From: an uncultured Lachnospiraceae bacterium
Lineage (GTDB): Bacteria; Bacillota; Clostridia; Lachnospirales; Lachnospiraceae
Assembly (NCBI GenBank): GCA_910587895.1
Contig: CAJUOE010000002.1
Span: 1 to 57,433, forward strand
Reading direction: 5' to 3'
Length of the DNA: 57,433 bases
This document shows, piece by piece, positions 24,867 through 34,200 of this stretch. The notes under the pieces were generated by a model. The model was not told where the DNA came from. It worked only from the letters and a program-made list of their open reading frames with translations, and made no database searches. The position numbers were made by a program, and so were the translations under genes. Positions within the stretch are counted from its first letter, which is position 1, and each line of letters opens with the position of its first letter.

Positions 24867-27800
24867 TCATTTAATCTTAACGGAAGACGCCTGTCCTTTC
24901 CGTTTCAGATATTTCTTATATGATTTTAACTGTTTTTTGGGAACGGAGATAACCGCCTTCTTGTGGATCCCCTTCAGTGCGTTCTTGCCAACCTTTTTCA
25001 GGACTGTCGATTTGATTTTAATTGACTTCAGCTTGCCATTCTTTTCAAATGTGCCCTTGCCAATCGTTTTCACCGCTTTGCCAATGGTAACCTTTTTCAA
25101 TGACGTACACCCGGAAAACGCATTGTCGCTAACGGTCGTTACGTTCTTGCCAATGGTTGCCTCCGTGGCTTTTTTGCAGCCCTTGAAAGCATTTTTCCCA
25201 ATGGAGGCCACGTTAAACTTGACACCTCCGATGGTTACAGTATCCGCAACCTTAATCTTCTTTGCCGCCTTATTTTGCAGCCCGGTTACGGATACGGTTC
25301 CTTTGCCGCCAATCGCCGCATTCACGATCTTGTACTGGTAGCCGCTGACCGCATAGGATGCGTTTTTCTGCACCGTAATTGTGAAATTCCTTGCCAGCGT
25401 CCCGGTATAGTTTCCTTTTCCGGTAATCGTGACCTTCGCCGTCCCGATATTGGTATTCTGGCTGTAGGATACGCTGTAATCTTTTGACGTCAGTTTCCTG
25501 TTTTTGTCCAACACGGCAACCGTGGGCGTTATCGCCTTTCCGGTATAGGAATACTGGCTTGATATGCCGCTTACAGCAAGGCTGGAAATTGGTTTCGGGC
25601 TGATAATAAATTTAACCGTCTTTTCTCCTGTATATTCGCTGCCCTCCTTAGCCTTGATGGTCACAGACGCTTCCCCGGCGTTCGTATTGTTCTGGTATTT
25701 TAAGGTATAATCCGTATTCTCCACCAAAACATGGGAATCTGCCAGGCGTTTCACGACTGGTTTTCCTAAAATCGCGCTGCCTGTATACGTGGCTGCCCCG
25801 GGAGCTGTAACCTGGATCTTCCCATCATCTGCCAGAGAAGTCAGTTCCTGTTCGGTATCCAAAATGTAATGGCTGCTCTTTACGAGGGAATCATAATGGA
25901 ACATTGCATATTTCTTCCTTCCCTGTTCTTTGGCAAACTCATCCGTAGCGGTAAACGTCATATCTCCCTCATCCTTCTCATTCAGATATTTTTGAACCGG
26001 ATAGAGCCCAAGGCTCCTGCCCTCATAGTGGCGTTCTTCATTTTCACCGTCTCTCCATTGTCCATAAACAACCGCAATACCAGACAAATCCTCAATGCCA
26101 GACACATAGTATTCCACAATGGGAGCATCCGCCTGATACTCACAGTTCCATTCATCCCATACGTCCAGGCCGTAAGAATCATCCGTATACGGATCCTTGC
26201 TCAATCCGATATCCGGATCTTGCACCGCCGCAGCGGTAACGGCAGATGCTTCATACGGAATCATGTTTACCTCATTCCCCCCTATGTCTTTTTGGAGGTC
26301 TGCAGCGGAATAACTTGTTTCCACCAGTTTTTGATACAGGAACGTACAATTGCCGCCGTCCAATTGAATCTGGTTTGTCCCATTCTCACTCTCATAGTCC
26401 CATTCAATCCTGTATACTTTATTGTTCAGCAAAATCAGGTCAAATTCTGCCTCGTCCCAATTTTCATTTCCATCCGCATCTCTTGGCACATAACGATAGC
26501 CCCGGCACGCCATGGAATATTCCGGCTTGTTCCCATTTTCATCCGCTTCATCCGTATCCAACTGATAATTCAGGTAATGCGTCTGCCAGTAATCCCCCAT
26601 GCTGCGCTCCCCGGAGAAAATAATCTGCGGCCGTTTTCCATTTTTCACTTCCTCAAAAATTTCCAACGCATTTGCATACTGATTTTGCGTATCATAGATA
26701 CAGTTCAACTTCGGGATTTCGATGCTTGCCTCGCTTCTTGCCAGAATCCTTGCATTTCTGCATTCTTCTGTGACATCCATCTGTCCATTCTCTGCAAAAC
26801 GCAGCTCTTCTTCTACCGTAAGGCTGTCGGACAATTTCAATAATTTCATCCCAGTTAAGGATTTCACTGCCGTTTCCCCTCTGGAAATAATTTTCCCATT
26901 AGCTGCTGTGACATTGCCATTAATTTTTGCATCGGCAAACGACACGCTCCCGTTGCCGCTGATATTGATGTCCTCGCTTTCTGCCCGATACCATCCGGTC
27001 AGCTCAACCTCCGTTCCTGTCCCGGCCGTTATCTCATCCAGAATTCCTGTGATTTTCTTGAAACCATTCTCCGTATCCCATCCTTCTGCCGTAAGCCGCA
27101 GGCCTTTCACGTTCTCCGGCACGGACAGGCAGCCAAGATCTGTCTCCCAGACACGTTCCGTTTCCGCCTTATTATCCCAGTCCTGAACCAACGCAAGCGT
27201 GTAATACGCGTTGTCTGGGTTCAATTCACTGTCATAGGCAAGCGCCTGCAAGGCGGCAGAAATTGTCGCAGATTCGCCGACATCCCTATCCGCCCATTGC
27301 CCATTTTCAAGATAGGCGTCATATTCCGCCTTACTTCCATAACGGTTTACCCGAAACATCCTGTCGGATTCGCGGTAAAGGCATCCCTGCGCATCAATGC
27401 GGTATTCCACGTATTCGCCGTCTGATTCCGGGGCATTATACCAGATGGGGCTGATCCACCCCTGCGCATTGCCGTAATTCACAACCTTGTCCCCCGATGT
27501 GAACTTATGGGAGGCGTCAAATCCTTCTTCATTCCTCTCCTCAAAATAGTTTAAGCCAATATTATGGTCCCTGGTCTCCTCTTCTCCGGTTTCCTCATTT
27601 GTCTCCTGGTACCCCCCCAAATGGGCATTTCCCGCTATGGTGGGAAGATAATTGTCATGATACCATATATTCAACTCTATTCCGCTGGTTCCTTCCTCGC
27701 CTTCGATTTCCTGCGGTTCTCCGCCCTCATTTACCTCTGCGGCACAGATGCTCTCAAAAGATATTCCCTCTTCTCCCGTAGGGCTGACGAAATCCAGCCA

Positions 27801-28613
27801 GCGACCGACCCCTTCTTCCCCGCTTTCTTCATCTCGCCATGACGTTGGCAGGAAAAGCGTTTTGTCAAATCCGCCGATGCCGTATACCCTGGCATTCTTA
27901 AGGTACAGACTGTTCTCTGTGCTTGCATCCGCAACGCCCCGGAGAGTTCCTGCTGCCTCCCCACGCATGACGACAGGATGCTCCTTCCCATCATTGTCTT
28001 TGCTGTATGTCCCATATTTTACGGTAATATTGGAAAAACACCCACGAAAAGTCAGGGCAGCCTTCGCCACCACCGTCATATCCTCATAAGCATAAGGATG
28101 CCACTGCGTATTTTCATCCGGTTCTTCCCCTTCCTCCAGCTCATTGTAATAATGCGTGTCAAAGAAGACACCATTGACGTCATCCAGATTTGTCACGTTC
28201 TGCGCCGTAAGTTCCTGTGCATTCGCAAAGAGCGCATAATATCCTTCGTCTGTCTTGCCGTCGTCTCCGCTTACCTCACGGTAATTCTCCTCACCCTCTT
28301 GCCAGAAGAATTTCTCCCTCTCCTTCAGCTCGCCGAGCACCTCGTCCAATGTCGTTCCCTCTGCAACGTACCTTGCCTCATAATTGACAAGCCCATTCTC
28401 ATTCTCCCCCGACACATATTCGCTCCAATCTGCCTCCGCATCCGTATAGGAAAATTTCTGAAATTCTTCCTTCGTCAACATAAAGCCCATATAGGCATTC
28501 TCCTGCGTGCCTTGCGCTGCCTCTGCCTGCAGTGCAATCCCCTCTGCCGGCACTCCCGCCACCGCCATTGCAGCCGTCAGGCATACGGCTATAAACCTTT
28601 TTCGTAAACCCAT
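24867..28613 (-). CDS. secreted BspA-type leucine-rich repeat protein with Ig-like domains (1248 aa)
   Basis: An N-terminal signal peptide is clear (MGLRKRFIAVCLTAAMAVAG, cleavage near ALQAEAAQG). The first 900 residues are acidic and Tyr/Trp rich and of unknown fold. Two Ig-like repeats follow (TYTGSAILGKPVV near 975 and YSYTGKAITPTV near 1050). The C-terminus has three to four BspA-type LRR_5 units (SIGKNAFKGCKKATE, VSDNAFSGCTSLKKV, IGKGTFEKNGKLKSI) and a basic tail. There is no LPXTG or S-layer anchor. Such proteins are usually extracellular adhesins. AAAGGAGG precedes the ATG and a terminator follows, so it is a single-gene transcript. Confidence 0.82.
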   Translation of the reverse strand: MGLRKRFIAVCLTAAMAVAGVPAEGIALQAEAAQGTQENAYMGFMLTKEEFQKFSYTDAEADWSEYVSGENENGLVNYEARYVAEGTTLDEVLGELKEREKFFWQEGEENYREVSGDDGKTDEGYYALFANAQELTAQNVTNLDDVNGVFFDTHYYNELEEGEEPDENTQWHPYAYEDMTVVAKAALTFRGCFSNITVKYGTYSKDNDGKEHPVVMRGEAAGTLRGVADASTENSLYLKNARVYGIGGFDKTLFLPTSWRDEESGEEGVGRWLDFVSPTGEEGISFESICAAEVNEGGEPQEIEGEEGTSGIELNIWYHDNYLPTIAGNAHLGGYQETNEETGEEETRDHNIGLNYFEERNEEGFDASHKFTSGDKVVNYGNAQGWISPIWYNAPESDGEYVEYRIDAQGCLYRESDRMFRVNRYGSKAEYDAYLENGQWADRDVGESATISAALQALAYDSELNPDNAYYTLALVQDWDNKAETERVWETDLGCLSVPENVKGLRLTAEGWDTENGFKKITGILDEITAGTGTEVELTGWYRAESEDINISGNGSVSFADAKINGNVTAANGKIISRGETAVKSLTGMKLLKLSDSLTVEEELRFAENGQMDVTEECRNARILARSEASIEIPKLNCIYDTQNQYANALEIFEEVKNGKRPQIIFSGERSMGDYWQTHYLNYQLDTDEADENGNKPEYSMACRGYRYVPRDADGNENWDEAEFDLILLNNKVYRIEWDYESENGTNQIQLDGGNCTFLYQKLVETSYSAADLQKDIGGNEVNMIPYEASAVTAAAVQDPDIGLSKDPYTDDSYGLDVWDEWNCEYQADAPIVEYYVSGIEDLSGIAVVYGQWRDGENEERHYEGRSLGLYPVQKYLNEKDEGDMTFTATDEFAKEQGRKKYAMFHYDSLVKSSHYILDTEQELTSLADDGKIQVTAPGAATYTGSAILGKPVVKRLADSHVLVENTDYTLKYQNNTNAGEASVTIKAKEGSEYTGEKTVKFIISPKPISSLAVSGISSQYSYTGKAITPTVAVLDKNRKLTSKDYSVSYSQNTNIGTAKVTITGKGNYTGTLARNFTITVQKNASYAVSGYQYKIVNAAIGGKGTVSVTGLQNKAAKKIKVADTVTIGGVKFNVASIGKNAFKGCKKATEATIGKNVTTVSDNAFSGCTSLKKVTIGKAVKTIGKGTFEKNGKLKSIKIKSTVLKKVGKNALKGIHKKAVISVPKKQLKSYKKYLKRKGQASSVKIK

Positions 28614-28793
28614 AAAAGTCCTCCTTTTCTGATAGCTTTAAATGTAATGTAAGTCATTTCAGTCTACCATAAGAAAGAAGTGTACTTGTGGGCATATTTG
28701 CACAATCGTTATTGCAAGCATCCAGTCTGTTTGCTATAAACTCCCCTTATCTTAAAGAATTCTTACAGGATAAAAATCAGACGAACAACATAA

Positions 28794-28831
28794 AATAAAA
28801 TGTACATTGTTGACATTGTGTACATTTTATT
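28794..28831 (+). promoter_or_regulatory. 13-bp perfect inverted repeat, likely operator of the TA operon
   Basis: Two perfect 13-base arms (28794-28806 and 28819-28831, core AAAATGTACA/TGTACATTTT) are 12 bases apart. The left arm ends just before the -35 box, and the right arm fills the space between -35 and -10. Binding here would block the promoter, the usual autoregulation of type II toxin-antitoxin operons. Confidence 0.75.
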
Positions 28832-28838
28832 CTATGAT
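28810..28838 (+). promoter_or_regulatory. promoter of the toxin-antitoxin operon
   Basis: A perfect TTGACA (28810-28815) and a near-perfect TATGAT (28833-28838) are 17 bases apart. Transcription would begin near 28845, so the antitoxin must start downstream of that. The promoter is embedded in a perfect inverted repeat. Confidence 0.85.
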
Positions 28839-28863
28839 GGAGGTATCAAAGGAGATGATAGAT

Positions 28864-29289
28864 ATGTTGATGGAACAGGCTACAAACATCAGAAAAGAAT
28901 GGAGTGCAGCTTGCGATAGCGTTATTCATGAAAAACCTAAATTTATAAAGCGTACAAGGGATAAGATGTGGTTTTCCAATTTGGAAACAATATCTGAATT
29001 TTTAGAAGCATATCATTTTACAGCTATGAAATATTTGGAAGATGATGGTTCTGTTACATTATCGCTTAACGAAATTGACCTCGTGGAAAATGGCAAAAAC
29101 GAACAGGAAACACGCCTGAATATGGGTAAAGCTATATTAGAATACGCTTTGGATTATTATAATGAATACGAAATGTATTCTCATAGCCCAAACAGAAAAA
29201 AACATATCCCTTATATTTTTAAAGCATTAATTATAGACAATCCCGAAAAGATAGGAGATATGTTGCAATGCCAAGATGGAAAGAACTAA
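28864..29289 (+). CDS. putative antitoxin of a HicA-type toxin-antitoxin pair
   Basis: About 141 residues. The open frame starts at 28807, but that lies upstream of the transcription start. The ATG at 28864 has AAAGGAG 9 bases upstream. The central part (MKYLEDDGSVTLSLNEIDL) has the length, acidity and strand-rich pattern expected of a small antitoxin domain, and the C-terminal half is helical. It is not a clear match to a named HicB domain. The partner overlaps its 3' end by 22 bases and resembles HicA. Operon layout, a self-overlapping operator and the small sizes support a TA antitoxin. Confidence 0.6.
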   Translation: MLMEQATNIRKEWSAACDSVIHEKPKFIKRTRDKMWFSNLETISEFLEAYHFTAMKYLEDDGSVTLSLNEIDLVENGKNEQETRLNMGKAILEYALDYYNEYEMYSHSPNRKKHIPYIFKALIIDNPEKIGDMLQCQDGKN

Positions 29290-29486
29290 AGAGATTTTGT
29301 GATAGGGATGGATGGGAATTATATAAGAATACAGATCATTATTTTTATCGGAAAATCGATGATAATGGCAATATTAAATTGACAAAAGTTTCAAAAGGTT
29401 CCGGAGAAATACATCCCCATATGTGGAGGGAAATTTTGAAAAAACAGCTGCGAGTTACACAAGAATACTTTAATAAGATGATATGA
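29268..29486 (+). CDS. HicA-like mRNA interferase toxin
   Basis: The 72-residue basic protein has the HicA layout: an N-terminal WKELKRFCDRDGWELYKNT segment, a catalytic-type His at H24 in TDHYFYRK, a central strand KLTKVSKGSGEIHPH, and a C-terminal helix MWREILKKQLRV. HicA toxins have a dsRNA-binding-like fold and cleave mRNA. The gene overlaps the upstream gene by 22 bases, suggesting translational coupling. It could also be an inactive relative. Confidence 0.62.
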   Translation: MPRWKELKRFCDRDGWELYKNTDHYFYRKIDDNGNIKLTKVSKGSGEIHPHMWREILKKQLRVTQEYFNKMI

Positions 29487-29499
29487 TATCAATGAATCA

Positions 29500-30078
29500 T
29501 TATCTATAATACTCAAATATCTTATCAAATGCAATTTCTCCAGAATTCGATACCATAAAATCTTCTATAGACATTGATTGAGGCATTGTTATTTTCGTAT
29601 ATTGTTTTATATTTTTTATTCTTTTATTTGGAGAAACGATTTCAAATACAATTGACGTAAAATGCCTTTCCAAGCCTTCAATTTGCTTTCTGCATTTATT
29701 AATATTTACATCATCTCCCATTTGATAAATAAGAATTAAAAAGTCTAAGGCAACATGCCTATACCCTCGATAAGCACATGGTTTTTCTTTTCCAAAATCA
29801 TCCTCTTTATCTATATTAGGAAAATAAAATCTCCCAATCTCAATTAAGGCAGATAACTCTTGTAATGTATCTCCCCTTTCTTTTCCTTCACATTCTCCTT
29901 GTAATTTACTAATGATAAAAATCACTTTACCGTACCATGTTAAAAGTTCATTTTTATACTGTTCAGATAGTTCAAACTTTTTTGTATTAGTTACAATAGC
30001 ATATATACCGCCAATTATAGAAATTACGATTGTTACTATTATAGATATTATTGCAAGTAAATTATTTGTATCCATCAT
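29500..30078 (-). CDS. membrane-anchored hypothetical protein, 192 aa
   Basis: I do not recognise this protein. It has one N-terminal membrane helix (about 7-29, IISIIVTIVISIIGGIYAIVT), then a soluble helix-rich domain with several aromatic and charged stretches (LSEQYKNELLTWYGKVIFI, YRGYRHVALDFLILIYQ). A single N-terminal anchor with a cytosolic helical domain is common among small effectors in defence or mobile loci, but nothing here proves such a role. It faces the toxin gene tail to tail, 13 bases apart. The base composition is A/T rich like its neighbours. A start one codon later is equally possible. Confidence 0.55.
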   Translation of the reverse strand: MMDTNNLLAIISIIVTIVISIIGGIYAIVTNTKKFELSEQYKNELLTWYGKVIFIISKLQGECEGKERGDTLQELSALIEIGRFYFPNIDKEDDFGKEKPCAYRGYRHVALDFLILIYQMGDDVNINKCRKQIEGLERHFTSIVFEIVSPNKRIKNIKQYTKITMPQSMSIEDFMVSNSGEIAFDKIFEYYR

Positions 30079-30198
30079 CCATCTCCCATGACAAAATTAC
30101 ATTTTGTTTCACCACTGTATCTCAAAAACCGGTTCTTTTTCACTGTTGCTGTTTTCATATCCTTTTTCGCAAACTTACGGCTTGTGGAACAAGAAATA

Positions 30199-31077
30199 TT
30201 ACTTAGTGTGACAGCTCCTTATCCTATCTATAGTGCATGCTGTCTTTTTCAGATATATTCTATACATAGCTATTATCAACAGCCCGATTAGCACGAAAGT
30301 GTCAATAAACAGCAGCACTGTCACATGTTTCACAATTTCATTTACATACAGGATTATGAAAATTTCCACGGATAGCGCCAGGAAACATACATAATTTGTA
30401 ATATAATCTGTAACCGAATCACTCTCCATAATATGCATTTTTAGCCACCGCCAAATGAATGGGCGTAACAAAAATCTGGCAACCACACAGGATAACGGAA
30501 AGGCAAAAATAAGCTTTTTATTTACAAAAGAGCTAACCACTCCACCACTCCACTGAACCGGAATTTGATCCGGCAAATATCCAATAGAAAGCACTGCCAC
30601 AAGTAAGCAAATTATTGTCAGTATTCCCCAGGTAACGCCTCCGCCCCACATATAAAAGAAACTTACAGAATCCAATTTGAAAACATTACTGTTTTTATTC
30701 CAAAACTCTCTTACGTCGGTAACATACATTTCAATATTTAAGTTTTCATAATCAATCTTTACATTTGATGAAAGCATACGCTCACACATCAATTTTGCAC
30801 TTTCCAGCTCAGACAACTGCTGCTCCAATATCTGTCTCTGCGTTTTGACCACATCGTACAAATCAGCCTCCTTATTGGAAAGCTTACGGATGTCCTCAAT
30901 GGATATGCCCAGAGTCCTGAGATATGCGATTTTCTTAATACTCTCTATATCCTGCTGTGAATATTCACGGTATCCGTTGTTCTTATTTCGAACCGGGCTT
31001 ATCAATTTCTCTTTTTCATAAAAACGAATGTTGGAGCGTGGCAAACCAGTGATATGCTCAATTTCTTTTATTGTCAT
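30199..31077 (-). CDS. MerR family transcriptional regulator with membrane domain
   Basis: The 292-residue protein has a MerR DNA-binding N-terminus (MTIKEIEHITGLPRSNIRFYEKEKL region, then NGYREYSQQDIESI and LRTLGISIEDIRKL). A dimerisation helix follows (about 75-105). Four or more membrane segments occupy about 140-285, beginning at YMWGGGVTWGILTIICLLVAV and including a YLPDQIPVQWSG stretch typical of DUF1648 domains. The design suggests a membrane-associated one-component regulator. Its promoter has MerR-type geometry (see the entry at 31099-31129), implying self-regulation. Confidence 0.88.
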   Translation of the reverse strand: MTIKEIEHITGLPRSNIRFYEKEKLISPVRNKNNGYREYSQQDIESIKKIAYLRTLGISIEDIRKLSNKEADLYDVVKTQRQILEQQLSELESAKLMCERMLSSNVKIDYENLNIEMYVTDVREFWNKNSNVFKLDSVSFFYMWGGGVTWGILTIICLLVAVLSIGYLPDQIPVQWSGGVVSSFVNKKLIFAFPLSCVVARFLLRPFIWRWLKMHIMESDSVTDYITNYVCFLALSVEIFIILYVNEIVKHVTVLLFIDTFVLIGLLIIAMYRIYLKKTACTIDRIRSCHTK

Positions 31078-31098
31078 TTGTTTTCCTCCTTTTTACCC

Positions 31099-31129
31099 AC
31101 TATAAAGCATAAACAAGGTTTACAGTCAA
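31099..31129 (-). promoter_or_regulatory. MerR-type promoter with dyad in the spacer
   Basis: On the minus strand TTGACT (31124-31129) and TATAGT (31099-31104) are 19 bases apart, the over-long spacing that MerR activators act on. An inverted repeat (ATAAAC-AAG-GTTTAC on the plus strand, 31109-31123) lies within the spacer. It sits directly before the MerR gene, so autoregulation is likely. Confidence 0.65.
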
Positions 31130-31216
31130 TAAGTTTTTATGTTTTTCAGGAAAATTATGCAAATTCTTAATATCAATTTCTATGTTCAAAACGTCTCAGA
31201 ATTCGTCTCCAAACTC

Positions 31217-34200
31217 TCATTTCCATCCTTCTACCACATTTAAAAACAATTTTTTATATTGTTCATCCTTCTCAACCAGTACGTCATATCCCGTATTTCC
31301 AAACCATTCTGTCACTTCCTTCAGACTTTCTATCGCATTCAATACACATTCTCGCCTGGCATCTAAAAAATTCCCCTCCCCCTCCAACTGTCCTCGAACG
31401 TACATAAGATTTGCCAATGCAAGCATTTTTATTTCTGCTTCTTCCGTAAAATAGATATAAGAATATAACATGACTGCCGCATAATACAAAAAACCGCGGT
31501 CTTCCGCTAATCTTTCCTGAATCCAATATTCACAAACAGAGTAATCCATCTTAGAAATCTGGGTAATGCCATTTAATAATATTTCTGCAATTCCTCTGTT
31601 TATCTTACCGACACCACCAAAATCAATATGAGCAGTGTTTAATGGTGCATCAAAATATCCTTCTTTTTTATCCACTTTTTTTAAAGAATTTTTTACATAG
31701 TGTTCAACAAAAAAAGTTGTTATTTTTCTTTTTTCCGATGAGGTTCCCATTCTGCTAATACTGCATAACAGACTACAAAAATCATAAAAATAAAATGCTG
31801 AGATATCATCCCTGTGTTTTTGCAACAAATCCTCGATTTTTGTAATCAAAGCCAGCACATCATCTTCCTCTGCCAATGTCCAATTCTGATTCAAGCATTT
31901 CTGCTTAATCGCATCCATTACTCTTGAATCATATCCTGACAAAGTCTCGCCACTATCAAAGATACTCAATGTCTCATCCAGACAATCTTGAATACCTTCC
32001 ATATCCAGTTCCTTACGTTCAAAGAGCGAGTTTATATCTATAAGTTCTTTCAATTCATCATATATTTTGTCTGAATCCATAGCTTTGCACGCATCAATAA
32101 AATGATGAAGCGTTTCCTTTATTTCATCTTTTCTTTCTTCATGCAACACAATACAGAGTTCATAAACGATCCCTCTTTTCATATCCATTTCGCCCTCGTT
32201 ATCCCAGTGTGAGATCACATTAAGAATTTTTTTGCAGTCTACGAAGGACATATAACATAAAGCCCGTTTCCCTAGCTCTTTATTTACACGATACATCTGA
32301 AGACTGTTATATACTCTCTGAATAATTGGCATAATAATCTGCCATTCCTCCTCTGTCAATCGTTCAACAACTTCTGAGATAAATTCAAACTCACTAAGAT
32401 TAAAATAATCTTTACGCGTTCGGATATAACTATCATAATCAATTAACCAGTGTAATACCAATATGAGGTCTTCGTGACATAACTCCCCGATCATGCTCTC
32501 AATCCACTCAATTGCATATCTCCATGTAGACTGACAATCATTATTAACAACAAATTGAACAACTTCCGAAAAACCATGTGGACAATGTTTCTTCATGGTT
32601 TCAATCAGAACTTTCTTCTCCTCTTTCTCAAAACATTCATTCTGCATACTTTGTATACATGTAATTATGGTTTGCGGCAAATCAAAAGAATACCCACAAT
32701 AATTTCCATACTTATCACGATAGACTGCACAATCATATAACCAAAATGTGTAATTACGCACGGATTCCAAATATTCTCCCAAATTCCACATCCGTAACCC
32801 TTCTACACACCGTAGTGAAATCATCCGCAGTAATTCCATACGTTTATTGGCAAAATCTTTTATTTTCAATCGTATTTCTGCCAGTAATCTCTCTATCTTT
32901 GATTCTCTTGCCTGCCAGTACGCAGGCAACGCCTGTTCCTCCGCTGCGCGCTGATAACGGTATATTCCAGCATATTCAAATTCTGTATCAATCGCTTTCA
33001 CATCAATATCGTTCCATTTAATAACGGGTCTTGTCATATTCTGAAAACCTTGAATGGCACTAAAACGGTCTTTATTTAACTCTCCCTCCCGAATCAATTC
33101 AGGAATTATTTGTACTACCATTTTCCAGTCTGCTCGATAAAAATACGTCCATGCCCTCGCAAGAACCGGAACATCAGCCCGGTTTAGCATTTCTTCCGAA
33201 ACACTATGATTTTGATATAAGATATCATATTGAAAACTCAGTTGTTTTTCCAGCCCTGATATCTTACTTGACAGAGTCTCTATCTTAATATTTTCCTTCA
33301 TTTGATGAGACAATCTTCTCCAAGAATCGCCCTCTTTATCCCAGAACCAAAACAAGCCGATGATTGTACAGCACAAAAGTTCTGTAGCCATGTCTTCCCT
33401 AAGAGATTCGTAGTCAGCCTCGCATAAAAATTTTTCATAGTCTGATATGTAATCACTTGAAATTCTCGGCTCTAAAAAACAAAATAACACATCTAATAAT
33501 TTACTATATGTATTATCCCTTTGTATTGTAGTCAATACTCTATTAACACAATCAAACGAATTTGGATATTTATGTTTTGCGCTCAAATAATCAATATCAC
33601 CTTTTTGATATACAAGCATATATACAAAAATCCAATAAATATATTCCAATGAAACATTCTCTTTCTTTATTTCATTTAATGCCAATGCGCAGATATGGCG
33701 AAGTTTGCCAATCCTCCCATTTACATAAGCATCTTCTGCCAGATTTTGCATATATTTCAGCTTATAAAATATATCTTCTTTTCCAAAAATCACCCACTCT
33801 TCCGGATGCAAAAGCGTACCCGGTTCCATAAAATATAATATATCGGATAAATCAATACACTCAAGTCCAACTGCATCCAGTTTTTGACGAAGTTGTCCAT
33901 CATTTCCGTCCTTATTAAGCGCTTCTTTCATAAATGTAGACATCAGCTGCGGAACTAAATTATTCCTTAGTTCTGGTATTTGTCTGTAAATTTCCAATTC
34001 ATCAGATATTATATCTTTGTATACAGGCAATCCATCATTTGGCTTAAAATTTATATGAATAATTTGAGCATCTAAATGCACAAGTTTCTCGTTATATAAT
34101 TTCACCAAACGGTAATGATTTCTTAAAGCACGATATACCATTTCAAAATTGGGAATTTCTGATGTAATAGAGCGAAAGATTACTGTTACTTCCTGATTAC

